Origin: Halichondria panicea
Lineage: Eukaryota; Porifera; Demospongiae; Suberitida; Halichondriidae
Direction of reading: 5' to 3'
Length of the DNA stretch: 64,000 nt
Assembly (NCBI RefSeq): GCF_963675165.1
Contig: NC_087391.1
Location: 1,135,001-1,199,000 of the forward strand
Numbering within the stretch: position 1 is the first letter of the stretch; every line of letters starts with the position of its first letter. The position numbers and the translations under genes were made by a program. Below are positions 1-14,122 of this stretch, piece after piece. The notes below the pieces were generated by a model, which was not told where the DNA came from, ran no database searches, and saw only the letters and a list, made by a program, of their open reading frames with translations.

Positions 1-3000
1 AGCACACAGCTGCCAAAATGGTGAGTATTATTTTAAAATGTACGTGTTCTATATCAGGTTTCGAATGCATTCTCTCACATATATATCGCAATCTGAAAAA
101 AAAGCATGCATGCTCATGCAATTTCCCGTACTTTGCATTCAATTCGCAATAGTAGAAACACAGTCAGGCTTGTACAGTGTCGATCCAATAACTGTCATCG
201 TTGGATGCATACAGGATACTACCAGGGTTTCATTTAGTGTTTTGGGGGGAAGGTTAGGTGCGCGTAAACACACCGCAAAATGTTTGACCACACATCCTAT
301 TACATGCTAGTGCATCTAGTTACATTTTGCACATCATAGACAGTACTATTATATGTGGTGATGTCATTATTCTACAAAGTTTGAGGGGAAGCTGAGCATT
401 TGGGGGGGGGGGGGGGGGGTCACCCATTAGATGAAACCCTGACTACCTGCCTGTGCTAGGGTCAACCATGATGCTTACAAGTGCTAATGCTAAAGAAGTT
501 CTGCCTATGATAGCTAGGGTAGAATCCCGTCAGCCATTGGTGTATGCTTACAAGTGCTAAGGAAGTGTGCTTCCTAGGGTAGCCTGTGATACGATCAGCC
601 ATTGGCACATGCATGGTTACAAGTTCTAAGGAAGTACTGCCTATAATAGCTAGGGTAGCCTGTGATAGGGTCAGCCGGTACATGCACATGCTTACAGAGC
701 TAAGGAAGTTCTGCCTATGATAGCTAGGGTAGAATCCCGTCATCCATTGGTATATGCTTACAAGTGCTAAGGAAGTGTACTGCCTTTGATAGCTAGAGTA
801 GCCTGTGATAGGGTCGGCCATTGGTATATGCTTACAAGTGCTAAGGAAGCATTAGAATAAATATCCCATATATATCCCAAAAGAGGATATGATCGCTATA
901 CACATACCCAGCATTACACGAGATGAGATAACAGTGGCATGACCACCACTGTAGCCATCTCTAATGTCCGCTAACGTGGTTGATGTCACTCCTAACTTCA
1001 TGATTTCCTGCTCATGTTGTTACGACATAGTAATTTTAGTGATTGTGTGTGTTCAAGGTTCAAGGTGTGTGTACTACATAGTTGTATCTATGCAGGGGGT
1101 GGGAGCAGCTGGAGGTCACATGCAACCCTCGACGACTCGACAAGAACAACCTCTGGAACGTGGAGGGAAACCTCAATGATGCAAGTGAGTGGGGGTGCCT
1201 AGCTGTCATGTGACGTCATGTGACATCATGTGACTTTCCCATCCAGTGCCGATGGTGTCATTTGACTTCTACAAGCCCTCGTTTCTGTCACGGTTCCTTG
1301 AGTCCCACATTGTCATGGCAGAGGTGAGATTACACTAGTTGACCTCTAGTACAGCTGGGGGCCTATTATAGAGGGATTGGGAACTATGAATATCCCATTG
1401 CTATCCCTTAAAAGTTTGCTGTTGGTGTATTTTGGAGGGGCAACAAGACTAGTAGGGAGTGTGTGAGGGATGAGCCTGTGATCAGTGCAGCTGCCAAGCC
1501 AACAAATTTGGTGCAAGGAGCTGCTACACCTACTGTATATATATATAGCTGTGTTGATATAATTATTCCACTTAGTGGTTGGGCTAATCATTCGGTGTAG
1601 AGACAGTGGGAGAGAAGGTGGTGCCTCCGGGGGAGATGTAGATTAAGTTGTGGTACATATAATGACATTGTTTACAATAGGTACACCTACTAATGTGCTG
1701 TCATGAATTTGGCCATGGCCCCTGAGAATTATAACCTTATGTGGAGACCTTGGCACTCTGTGTGCTGATATATACTGTATTATTATCAGTGGGGCCATCT
1801 CTAACAATGCCTGTAGGCGTGCTGATGTCATAATTTAATGTGTATTCAGTGAAACCTTCCAATTCTAGGCACGCTTGTATCAGAACAATAAATTTGTCTT
1901 TGATAGATATTCTATTATTAACCGGCACTACTTTTACAACGAGTGGGTGTGTTTCCTGCCGCAAAATATTCACAGGATGTGGAGTTTAATGCCGGTAATG
2001 TTGTTAATCTCATTGTGGTTAGAATTTTAATTATAGTTCAACATTTCATAGTAACATCCCTCAGAGCTGGGTAACCATGCATTGTCTGTATTCTTCATTA
2101 TTCCAGTTGTAACCAGATCAAAGGGCCGGTTATATGGTGGGTCAGTTTCTTGGGAGTGTAGCGCATCATCTGCTCAAGCATGCGTGTCCAACTACTAACA
2201 GTAGTTCCATTCTTTGGGTGTCCGAAAGTACTTGCAGCCTATTACAATTACGGTGATTGTTCTGTGACGTGTGGAGATGTCTCTGTATATACACGTCACC
2301 AGTTGGATCACCTATTACTATTAGCTATGTGATTTTTAATACCTCAGAACTTCTCCAAGTGCATGCATAGTTCTATCATGACATCATACCCACCTCAGAG
2401 TTTAGGGTGGTACGAAATTACAGCCGGCCGTGACCTCTGTAGAGTGACAGAGTGACCTCATGTCAACATGCCGCTATTATTGTACATGTTTCCGTTATTA
2501 TTTATTATCAACATGAACACGCTACATGCTTCCGCTATTATTATGCCAGGACTTGTATAGCGTGTTTAATCTCTGCGTACTTGGCATGGCGTGTAGCCAA
2601 GCAAGCCCTTTGGTGTGTGTTTGGTGTGTGACCTCTTCAAGAGTTTTAATTCATTATCCTCCTACTAACTATAAGCGTGTTCCACACTAATAGTCTCCAT
2701 ACGCTGTAAGAATAACATATCAAGGATGGTAGTCAATGATCTGTGTGTGGCTTAATCACAGTAATTAAGCTGACACATGTCCACCTTTGAACCTTTGTGA
2801 TAGTACGTACGTAATAAGAACTTCAAGTTCTTTCTTTAGGTATTATTTCTGCATCCACTAGAGCTGGTTCTACTGCCAGAAAGTTCCCAAAGTAGCTTCT
2901 CTATTGCTCTTGATTGGTGGAGAAATGAAACCTGGTATTACATACAATGAGCACATTGTGTATAGGAACAGCATTATTGATGATTTTAGGATGGTATGCT

Positions 3001-6000
3001 ACAAATTTCCTTGTGAGGGGATTTTTATTTTCAAAGCTTAATTATAATTTGTATGTGCATACGGTCGACAGTCTTTATGACCACCCCCTCACATAGCCTG
3101 CTGCCAATGTGTGTATAGCTGAGGCTCTTGTCGTGGGGGCAGGCCCACTGTTGCCGTACCAACACGGTCGAGAGTGCATGTTTAGAGCAAATGTTGTGTG
3201 TGGTTGGTCGCTGACCTTGGCTCTGGGTGCTAGTCAAGTCAAAGAGTATGTGCCCACAGTTATAGACAGGATTTTTGATATTGTTGACTGATTTTCCTGG
3301 TAACAGCTTAAAATTGCTATTCTATATTGTGTGACCATGTAAATACGTACACAATTTTCAGAGAAGACATCATGGCCAATCCTAGTAACGTAAAACCTTT
3401 TTTTGTGGCAGTCTAGTCAATTATTTGTTTACTATTGATTGTTTGAAGATCTGTGCTTGCATACATACACAGCAGTGCCCAGAGTTTGCACATGCAGTGA
3501 TGTACCTAGAGTTTGCACATGCAGTAATGTACCCAGAGTTTTCGAAGTGGAGCCTACTTTTAATTCTCTATCTATCAATTCACTAGTCAATTTGCCTCTT
3601 TTATGTAGCCTAAGAGGTATTATTTTAGTCTAGAGGTGGTTAGTACCAACCACTACCGACCAGTGCTTCATGCATGTGCATTTATCTATCAAATCCTCCC
3701 CTCTCTCCATATGCAGTCTAACAGCAACATGAAGCCGAAGGAAGGGGAGATCACCTCGCAGCCGTGGCATTGGCCAATCAATTATCAGGTAAGTGCTCAA
3801 AGTAACTACAGTCTTTGTACATAACTACTCCAGCACTTCAATACGTACACTTTGTATCATCATTATCCCATAAATTATACCAACACTTTAAACTTAGTTA
3901 CATCAAACAAACGTTGTTATCAGATTCCATTATGTTGTTGACTCTTGTCAAAGCTTCTTGTATACACATGCTTATGCCCTATTTGAGTTGCTTACAATCG
4001 ACGACATCACCGTGGCAATGCTGACCTCCTCTACAATGTGAGAACGACATACGTTCTCTTGTGTTGTCTTGTTTGATGTGGTATAAACAAGACATGCTTC
4101 GTGCCGTCTACCCGGCCAACCGTGATGGTGCCCACTCACCGTGTGTGTGTTCCAATACTAGGTTCTTATTTAATTGTCCCTAATAATAACAATAATTGGT
4201 GCCGTATCTCTCAAGAAATCTACGTACATGTACATGTACATGTACATGTAAGTGCAAATTATGCTCACACAATTAATCTCCTTGCATTTATAGTACTAGT
4301 ATATATGTATGTATTAAAGTGACTCTTTTCTCCATTATAGGGTCAACACTTCTCTGGTGGAGACTACAGAGTGTATCTCCTTGGAAACCCGGTAAGTACA
4401 TGGGTAACAAAATTAACCATCACATGGTGGCGCCACATGTACGTAAGCACCTGTGAACTAACTGCTTGCATGTCTAGTTCTTGGAAATAAGATGTGTTTG
4501 CGGTACACGTTGATTAACCAAAGCTCTGTATGATCACCATTACTTATCTAACAAAGCTGATAGATACGTATCTGGCTGTTAAACCAACCGATATATGGCT
4601 AATAGTGGGTTCATCACAGAGTCCGCTAATTTGCCCACCCCCTCTCTGGCTTTTAACATTCCTGGCAGCTGTAGCTCAAACGTCTTTGTGTGCTTATCAG
4701 AGGTAAATCTCTGTTGTGGCTGTTCCGATAGCCACTCAATGGCCGGTGTTGGCAAGGAAATAAGCCCAGATGTGTGGGCGTACCATGCAGGCTTCTCATA
4801 CTCTCCCATTGTGCTGTGGTTTACACAAACAACTAGTATAATAGAATATGTGCATTCTCTTGTAACCACACTGCCCACCTAATTTTGTTTCAATACACTG
4901 GACCAAAATCATAAAGCTGTGATGTAGTACCCGTCTTTTAACCACCTCTCCCTATCTCCCTGTGAGGTGTGTGTGTGTGTGTGGGGGGGGGTTTAAAGTG
5001 AAGCTGCGTATGTAATGGTAGACAGCTGCTTCAGTTTATATGCTAGCAAGTAAGGCTATACGCATGTGACATAACTTGAGTTAGGAACGTCCAATTTCAA
5101 AACGAAAAGATACATTTAGTCAATAATTTTATGGTGTGCGCCTAGATCAGTGATTACGTTCAGACTCTGAAAAATGCGTGGGCTATAACGAAAGTACGTA
5201 CGGTATGTTGTAGAAGGAGGAATGCGGAATGGAATATGAAAAATTGATCCACATGTACTACTCGTAGATATAGTCTAGTCTTCTATATAAAGGCTTGTGT
5301 AACACTTCAATTTACAAGTAGTTCAATACAATCATGCTGTACTAAGTGTATATTATCATCTGCGTGCTATCCTTTTAGTTGTTGTTTTATATTCCGTTCC
5401 ATTCCGCATTCCTCCTTTTACAACATACCGTACCTACTATTTCCTTCGTCTGTGAAGGTAGCAATCCTTCGATAAGTATTATAAGTAGGAGTTCCTTCAA
5501 CAATTACTTGTTTGCTTGAGTCGAGTTTTAGTAGATTTTGGAAGTATAATAGAATTTGTCTGGTCAATGTTGAGGTTTTGTACATGCTTATAAATACACT
5601 TCTATTCCCTCTGAAACAAAACATATACCATGGTTGCATAATTACACTCGTTAGTTCCTTTATGTTAAAGTATGCACTGATTGGTCGTTCATTGCTTTGT
5701 AGATTTGTGGGGCAATTTCGTTCTCTGTTATGTATATAGCTAGACCATTTTGTAGCGATTAATTAAAGCATAAGAATCGTTGTATTAGGAAACATGCTCA
5801 AAGGAGTTTGTATTACATTTTGAGTGGTTTATAATTACTAACTCTTAGTCCGAGATACTTTGTTCCAAGCACAGATGCTCAATTGTTAGATAACTCAGAT
5901 AGTGGATAACTAATCGGCCTATATATCAAATATCGTACCGTGCATTTCTATCTTTAAATAGCACACTATTGGATTTCTACTGTAAGTACAGTTGCTAAGG

Positions 6001-9000
6001 GCAGCGAATGTGTGGTTCTAAACTCTCTGCATAACTTCCCTCTCTTCCCCTTCCCCCGAGTATAAACACTCTCTTGCACAAACAAGTGTTCTATGGGTAG
6101 CTATCCCAAAGTGTGATACCACTACCTACTTTCCCCGGCAGTTGTGAGGGTTCTGTGTAGCCTCAGGGACCAGACCACCCACAACCTTTCCCAGCTGTAA
6201 TGCCTGACTGTGTGGTTAGTTAGCCTCTTTTTAGGGCAAACAAGACCAGGGTGTGATCCATGGGTAGGTGCTGAAAATGGAGTTTGAGGTCGATGCTAAA
6301 ATGTATGTGTTTGACAAAACCATACACGGTGCAGTGTTTTTATGAACAAACTATTTTGATGGCATCTGTTTTATGACATTAATACGGTGATATTTTACTA
6401 ATAGGCACTTTGGGTTGAATATCACAAGCTGACTTTTGTTCCTCCTTATCTTTTAAGTCAGTGGTGACATTTGACCCGCTTTGGGTGACATTAATTGAGC
6501 TAGCTACTGACAGTGATGGTACGTGTAAGCAGCTGTGGCAACCACTAGAGTCTATCATAGCAACCTAACCTCAAGTATAGCAACCACCCATTAGGTCTCT
6601 TTAGTATAGAATATCACTGTGGATCCAGTTTTGCATAATCATGGGCTAGAAAAATCTTTGTAGATTGTAAGTACCTCAATAATTATTATTCATAAGTTCC
6701 AAGTGAATGATATTCCGTTTGAAGGGACACATTCTCAAAGCTAGCCCTGAATCCAACAAAGGTCTTCAAACACATTCCTCTCTTTGTTCCGATTATCTCA
6801 ATCAACTAGGGGTGCAAAGTTTCTACCTCTTTAAACTACCTCCACGCACATCAAAGAAACTACCGATTTATGTTAAGTTGCTGTCCACCATATATTGCAC
6901 ATCGTTGCAAATACTTCCACCCTTGCCTAGCAACTAGGACCCATATAAAGCCTATAAAGATCGTTTCAAAGTCATCTTGTGCTATGAATTCGTACCATCT
7001 CTTAAGTACGACTGGAATTCATAAGCCACTCTTGTTTGTGAATGTGGCATGACCATCGTGAATGTAGTTAGTCCATACCTGCCCTTTGTGAATACGTCTA
7101 TACCTTGGTCATGATAATGATGTGTGCAATCCTGTGTTAGTGGGCAGTGCCCGGCCTGTGCGCGTTAGACCACCCCCTTGAATGTAGTGTGTTAGTGGGC
7201 AGTACCCGGCCTGTGCGCGTTAGACCACCCCCTTGAATGTAGTGTTATTGCTTTCCAATGTATTTGCATTCCTATTGTTCGATAATTTTTCCTTCCTATA
7301 CACATGTATAACGTACCATTTAAACTAAGGAAGTAAAGGTCCATTTATTTGCCGATACTTATTTTAAGATTACCAGCTTCTAGTTGTCTGGTATAGACAC
7401 TGCATGTTGACACATAATTTGCATGGAAACAGAGTATGTATGCTGTACGCACAATCGAGAGCAGCTGGTGTAGGACCAGTGTGTTTGAGACTATGAATAT
7501 CATTACGCTTTGCCCCCTATTTGGCTCAGTAGTAGTTGCTGACGTATGAGTCTGAGTGTGGTCTGATCGACCGTAGCTGTAATACTACACCGAGGCGTGT
7601 TTGTGTGCGCTCTGTGACCATACTAACCACAAACCACATTAATGTCAAACAATTACGGTGTACCTTACAGTGCGAGTGAATTCATGGCACGGGTACAAAT
7701 TTGTTTAAAATTTTTCCTTTTAGTGTAATTTGAGGTTTTGAGATGAGTTTGCATGTCCATATATATATATATCAACTCTCTTTAGGTTTCAAATTCTACT
7801 AGTCTTATTTCTCAATTTTACTGTAAATTAGACGCAGTTAGAGCGTGTACTAGTTATTGTACACTTGCTTAATGTGGCATGCGTAGACACACCCACTGCA
7901 GCTTACTTGTGGGAGGGGGTGGGGTGAGAGTAACTCATGCATACTATTCTAATGGCTGCCAAGACATTCACTGCACAGCTGGTTCTCTGCTAGGCCAATT
8001 ATCCACTGTTATATGTAAAGCCAATTAAGTTCTAATGGAACCATGTTACCTTGGGTATTAAAGACATTGTTGGCTAAGTGCAGTCAGTACCATTAGCCAT
8101 CGCACACGTAGGTATGTCAACTACCATACATATCACGGATTACCTGGTGATGTGAGGAGGGGTGGCTGAACCCCTGCCTAGTATATTAGGAGTGGAATGG
8201 GGGCGTTCCTTCTCTCTGCAATCCTATTTTAAATTCACTGGAATGGCATGCAGACACATTTTATATCCTCTCTCTTGTCTTGTTCACACAGGTGGTGTTC
8301 TGGAGCTGTGGCGTGCTCTTCCTGTTGTTCCTGATGATACTGGTTGGCAAGCTGTTGGTGGACCAGCGGGGGTTAGAGTACAGCCCCGTCCTCAGAGGTG
8401 AGGCGTCAATTGTTGTCAGGTTGTAGTGATCGCACATTGTTGTATCATGACTAAAGAGATAACTTACGTGTGTTGTAAGGACTGAAAATGATATTCATTA
8501 TAGTGCTGTAATGTACGTAGCAATTAGTACTGTAGTAATTGTACTCTGCTACCCCTACTATAATCATTTCGTTATTTGGACTACTACTGCAACAACAAAA
8601 CGAGATGAATGTCTAGAGAATTTGCAGTAGCTTGCATATGAATCTAGTTAAGTCCCAGTGCCCGTGGTGATTGTGAGTGGGCAGATGACATAACTATGCA
8701 AAGCAATTCCTACCAATGAATGACCTCACACGATTGTCTTGTGCTGGACATTTGATCACAAGCTGCTGTATGTATCGTGTGCACGTACTGGCATGTCACA
8801 AATGCCTTGGGACTTGCCTTGAGCTATAGTAGCCGAGCTCTAACAATGGACGAGACTTGTACTTTGTGTATTTCCTACCAGTGGGAAAAGTCTTGTACTC
8901 AAGCAGAGAAATTCCCAACCTTTACATGCAGTCTTTAAATTAGACCATAATTATGAATTGAATGGAGTTGGTGATGTGCCAGGTTACAGCATTACTTGTG

Positions 9001-12000
9001 CATTTTGTTCCCTGGATATGCTCTAGTGTATACGTACTGTACATGTGTAGTTAAATGGTTAGTCTCGTAATTACTTTAATTAACTCGGTGTAAGTACGTA
9101 CATGTACGTATTTGAGACTGATAATGCTATTTAGTGAAGCCTCTCAATATCCAGCCACTGCTAATGTGTTTGTTATTAAACAAAGAGAAGAAAATCTCAA
9201 GTGTGTCCGGCTGACATCACACTGTCTAAGCAATTGTCTATTTCCCTAGCCTATCTGTGCTTTGATCTAGCAATAAATTGAGAGGTGGAAAATTGGAGAG
9301 CATCCTGCCATTAAGTGCTTGTATCCGATACTCTCTCTTTAATTGTTGATACTACTCTCAATAACTAGATCCCATGCAGTCAGGTGCACATATGTGTGTG
9401 CATTGTGTGTCCATGACTACGCACTCCTCATAATTTACAGACAAAGTGATAACGCCAGTTTAGCCCGTTAGCACACATTCCATTTCGTCCCTACATAGCC
9501 CGAGGCACTTTGCACATCCTAATGCCTGGGTGTAAGACAGTGACTCCATAAAAAAAAATTATCATACATACGTAGTGCATCTGCTACTAGGAGATCTCTA
9601 TGCGTTGCTATTGTTACAGATGGCCTGGAGCTGGGCTTGCTTAAATTAAGCACATCAGACTCAGTTCAATAGAATAACAGATGGTTGTAGACACTGGCTC
9701 GATCATGAAACACATTCCATTTTGATAGCCCCAGTTGTCTCTCAATGGAGAACGTGTAATGTGGCTACTGGAAGCTATAGGAGTGATTGTTTGGGGCTAT
9801 ATTTGCTGGCCACAGCTGCTTAAACCTTTGCCACTATATAAGAGAGGGGCTTTTATGTTCATTAAATGACCTCATGCAGTTAAAACAGCTTCCCCTAAGT
9901 GGTTTCTTCATTATCTGTTGTTCTAGGACCCTAATCTAATTAACCCTTGTTAATAGTCAGTGACATGTGATAGCCCTGGTAGAATCATAGGAACAAGCAT
10001 TCACTGCCCTGGCATGCTTCATACCAGCCAGTCAGTGGAGCCACTTTGTCCAGGGAATCAGTTAATTCATGCCTTAGCTACTAATTACTCTCCCAAAAGG
10101 CCATCTCACATTAGCCACATTACTGCGGCCTGGCTAACTATGTAGAGCTAAAAATAGTCACTTCCTTTAGTCGGCAATTTGTGTGCATGGTTTGAATAGC
10201 AGGCTAACTGTACAAAGGTACGATAGTCTCCCCCTGTCATGTGATATTGTGTCAAACTATACATCAAAAAAAGCTTCAGTAAATTAATCTGACCTGCTTA
10301 AAAAAAAAAATTCTATTTTTAAGTGTGTGTCGATTAAATACCAAGCACCAAGCAGCGCTTTTAGTATAGTGAGGGCTACCAAAAGGAGTTTAATTCTATG
10401 AACGATTTTTGTCCACTACTTATAACTGTACAGCTCTGTTTGTGCGTGCTCAAGCTACCGATATACTCCCTCCCCTCACACAGACACGCTTGACTGCCTC
10501 CTTTCTGGCGGGGGGTGGCTGCTGCTTGGCTGGTTCCTCCATTACTTACCCTTCTACCTCATGGGACGTGTTCTCTACTTCCATCATTACTTCCCTGCAC
10601 TCATGTTCTCCATCATGCTGGCAGGTAAGGCAATATATTCTTGCATGGTGACCTTAAAACACTATTCAATACGAGCCTTTAATATTAGCATGTGTTGTGT
10701 TGTGTGTAAGGAATGTGTGACAATTCTCTAGAGCCCTCTTTTTAAATTTGTTCGTTTGTTTTGATATAATATCCATTGTCAATTTTTTTCGGTTTTGTAA
10801 ACAAATCTTCGTCAGACATTCCGTCTTTGATACCTCGTGAGTATCATAACACAACGATTGTCTTACCGTATTATGATAATTGATATGGTTGTCACGGTCC
10901 CTAATTAATTCATTCCTATGCTTTATTTTTGCTGTAAATGTATGTTAATTAATTATCAAATTGCTGCCATTTTGTGGGGTACAAAGTGCGTATCCACACA
11001 ACAGATCTCAGAGCACAGTAACTGCCGATTGGCACACTTGTACAACTTCCATGACAACAGTTGCTCACTGACAAATGCACGACTGTGTGTACGTGCTCAT
11101 TGTCACATTGATAATGCTCTCTTGCGTTTGATGTCCCTATATATATAAATTATGTGCAAAAATGGAGTTGCTTAATTGTAAAGTTAATAGTTCTCACTAA
11201 ACTGTGAGGGCTCGCAACGCCTGCCTCAATAATCAGCTAGTATAATAATTATATCACCAGGTCAGCTCATAATACTGTACTTATTGCTGTATAATTATAT
11301 TAAAATGGAACGTCCAATTGGCCATTACATCATGCCCTATACATTCTGTCACTCATAACTACGTAACCAATCCGTGCCGAGCATTATTATGTGCACCAGC
11401 TGTTAACACTAATTTGCTTTGCAGGAACTGTCTTAGAGTTTGCTGTTAGCTTCTTCACCTCTCTGTTCCCCTACCCCTTGCAAGGCACTGTCTACCACAC
11501 AGCACTGGCTGTTCTTATCTCACTCATCATCGGAAGGTGAGCCAGGCAGCTGCGCACACCTGTAGTTGTGAGACTGCATGTACCTAGTTATAGAGTGGGC
11601 CAAGACAATACTAAATAGACATGTTATGGGGAGTTTTTCACTGCATTGTTAAAAACCACTGCTTATTCAACCTGTGTGATACTGTAAATAACACCATATA
11701 CATGCAGTTTCACATCCCAACCAGTTTTGGTTTTATCAAGATTAGTCTGTTTATGTTGTGGCTGATAAATGGACATCCTTGGGGTGTTGATTTAATGTCC
11801 CCACTTTCTTATCACAGAGAGAGATAGCATTATGTAATCTCCATTCTCCACAAAAGTTTCCCCAAAAGCTTCCCCCCTAGTGTGCATCTGCTGCAAAGTT
11901 TTCAGCTCATATAAGGATTTTTTTGATAATTTAATTACAAGACATTACTTGTGTATTATGTCTGCACACACTGCAGCATTAATCTGCTCATTTTTTTGGT

Positions 12001-12338
12001 CAGTCTATTTTTGTACATTTACTGCTTGAGGTTTGGCATGTTTGGAAAAATTGATAGTGGGAGGGATGTGAGTCTGTTCTTATTGTGCCTGGTTGTGGAT
12101 TGTTTGACAACTAAGGTACAATATTTCCCCTAATAATTGTGGAAAATATGTAGTATGCGTTTGCATGTGTACTTAATTTGTAGTGTAGTTCAGTCTACAG
12201 TGATAATAATCTTCGTGTCTATTGTGCTGCAGCTTTGTGATGTTCAGTCCTCTTGCATACGGAATGAATGGGCCCAAGGCAGACGTTCCAAACAGCTCCT
12301 ACTCTGGACTAAAATGGCTTCAGAGTTGGGACATTTAG
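1..12338 (+). CDS. POMT2: Protein O-mannosyltransferase 2, C-terminal part (gene continues upstream of window)
   Basis: POMT2 with POMT1 attaches mannose to Ser/Thr of proteins in the ER membrane, for example dystroglycan. Exons read as 1-20, 1096-1184, 1247-1323, 3717-3788, 4341-4391, 8292-8397, 10484-10624, 11425-11536 and 12233-12338; all junctions are GT-AG and in phase. The joined protein contains [58 protein letters not shown] and ends LKWLQSWDI, which follows the human POMT2 C-terminus closely (MIR-domain end, then the membrane helices and lumenal loops of the PMT C-terminal domain). The last residues SWDI match the family ending SWDF, so the stop at 12336-12338 is the true end. The 5' half, including the first catalytic loop, lies outside the window. 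Introns of 0.05-4 kb carry several foldback elements. POMT1 is the alternative paralogue but fits less well. Confidence 0.93.
465..850. repeat. Degenerate minisatellite in POMT2 intron
   Basis: About five imperfect units of roughly 70-75 bases share cttacaagtgctaaggaagt, gatagctagggtag and cagccattgg. They lie between the first two POMT2 exons in the window. Reading frames across the block are products of the repeat, not genes. Confidence 0.8.
5198..5433. mobile_element. MITE-like foldback element in POMT2 intron
   Basis: The left end carries gtacggtatgttgtagaagg and ggaatgcggaatggaat. The right end carries their reverse complement (attccattccgcattcctcc, caacataccgtac). The arms are about 40 bases, the element about 236 bases, and no coding capacity is seen. 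A non-autonomous DNA transposon is the likely source. Confidence 0.7.
7133..7242. repeat. Two-copy 55-base tandem repeat
   Basis: Two near-identical copies of a unit containing ttagtgggcagt, cccggcctgtgcgcgttaga and ccacccccttgaatgtag follow each other directly in a POMT2 intron. Confidence 0.85.
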
Positions 12339-12675
12339 CATGCAAAATAATTATACAGTTTTATTTGTGCATTTCATTGTTTCACCATTGTATACCTTTC
12401 AAGTTCATACATCTGAAGCTATGCAAAGTTTTTTCACTTTATACACCATTGTGTGTTAACCATAAGTGCATTGACAACATTAATTTATACAACATTAAAT
12501 TTATGTGTACACAATGTAGAATGCAATTGTCAAAGCGGAAGTAAATGAACTTCCTGTGTATGTTGAGCTTTCAGTATAAAAGCACTTTTCCAGCTAGGTT
12601 GAGCACCAAAACAATTTAAAGTTTTAGCCTATAGCTCTTGAAGACTACTTGCTCTAAACTGACATATCTTGAGTC
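12339..12675. other. Intergenic: POMT2 3' flank and Rho promoter region
   Basis: This stretch joins the POMT2 stop to the Rho start codon on the same strand. It must hold the POMT2 3'UTR and the Rho 5' region. I see no other gene or clear motif. Confidence 0.6.
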
Positions 12676-13843
12676 ATGGGTGGTAAAGACAGTCCCCCTC
12701 CACAGTGCAGCTCCATCAGCCCAATGCAATCACCCAAACTAGGCGGAGGACATCGGACACAAAGATCTCACACATTTTCATCTGCAAAACCCTCTCCCAT
12801 TGAATATGTACCAAGAAATAAGACTGCTGTGAACGTGGACCTGAAGACACCCTACAGTGAAACGAGCTCCATCCAATCTCAAACTCTACCCAGAGGAAGA
12901 TCTGATCAACCAGAGTCACCAAGAGGAGATGGATCCTACTCTCCTATTCGTGCATACATGGAGTGCTTCCAACCTCAGACCCTCAAGTGTGCACTTGTAG
13001 GAGACAGTGGAGTTGGAAAGACAAGCATGCTCATGGCATACACTGTGGATAAGTTTCCAGAGGAACATGCTCCAACCATCTTTGACAAATTCTCAAGTAA
13101 GTTTACATGTTGAGAGGATGGATAGTGCACATCAATAAGCTATAGTATTATGAACCATTAAAAAGACTTGTGGGTTTATTTGTTTTCTCTCTCTTGTTTG
13201 CAGCGTCACTGTCAGTGTATGGAAAGAGAGTATCTATCACACTCTGCGATACTGCAGGACAGGTACGCATATGAAAAAATTAAAACCAGATACCATAGTG
13301 TTAACATTTAAGTGATATAGCATATGCACACAGGTGCTAAGTTTATTATTAGCTAGCAAATAGCGTGAATATTCCACTATATATGAATATGACTCTCAAT
13401 TAACCCTCCTCTCTTCCACTCCTCCACAGGATGATTTCTCTCACTTGAGACCGCTCTGTTACCCTGACATGGATGTAGCAATTATCTGCTATTCGATCGT
13501 TGATCCATCATCTTACGAAAATGTTAAGGCCAAGTGGGTGAAGGAAGTACGAAGACATTGCCCTGGTGTGCCTGTGATACTAGTCGGCACCAAAGCTGAT
13601 AAAAGAGAAGACCCAGCAACTCTAAAAGAACTGAAATCAAAGGGCAAGAGACCTATGTCACGATCAGATGGAAACAAACTGCTCTCACAAATCAAAGGAA
13701 CTTGTTATGTCGAGTGTTCAGCTCTGACTCAATTTAATATTAAGAATGCTTTTGATGAAGCTATTGCGGCTGCATTAGAACTGTCATCTAGCTCTGGGAA
13801 ACGCGCGACACAGTGTATCACAAGAGGTTGTACAATCCTCTAA
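12676..13843 (+). CDS. RhoU/RhoV-like Rho GTPase with long N-terminal extension and CAAX box
   Basis: Three exons, 12676-13096, 13204-13262 and 13430-13843, give 297 residues. Residues 1-102 are a Ser/Pro-rich low-complexity extension. The G domain follows: P-loop GDSGVGKT (109-116), switch I APTIFDKFS, switch II DTAGQDDF, then LRPLCYPDMD, LVGTKAD (base recognition) and CSALTQ. The Rho-specific insert is present. The C-terminus is CTIL, a CAAX box whose final Leu predicts geranylgeranylation and membrane attachment. LCDTAGQD.F..LRPLCY is most like RhoU/RhoV (Wrch/Chp), which also carry N-terminal extensions, although those human proteins are palmitoylated rather than prenylated. The residue at Rac1 position 12 is Ser instead of Gly, while Gln61 is kept. 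Start: first Met of the open frame. Role inferred: actin and adhesion signalling. Confidence 0.9.
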
Positions 13844-14122
13844 TGTTTGTTCATTTTTGTTTTTGTATAATTATACGTTTTTTTTTGTTTTATTCAGCTG
13901 CATCTTCTCCCTGTATTGCAACCTCGCTATCACTCTCTCACAGATATATACTCTGATATCCAATTATTATGATTCATCAATAATAATAATATTACTCGTG
14001 ATCTTGACATAATATAAATAATGAATGTCATACCAATGAAAAAATTTGGTCGGTCAATGACTCAATGAGCACTGATCTATTAAAGTAATGATCCATGTAT
14101 ATATATTGTAAACAAATTATAG

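Noticed and set aside
462-821. 119-codon minus-strand frame with internal protein repeats
   Set aside because: Translation of the intronic minisatellite in POMT2.
7133-7242. Possible CRISPR-like repeat
   Set aside because: Only two directly adjacent units with no spacers, in a eukaryotic intron.
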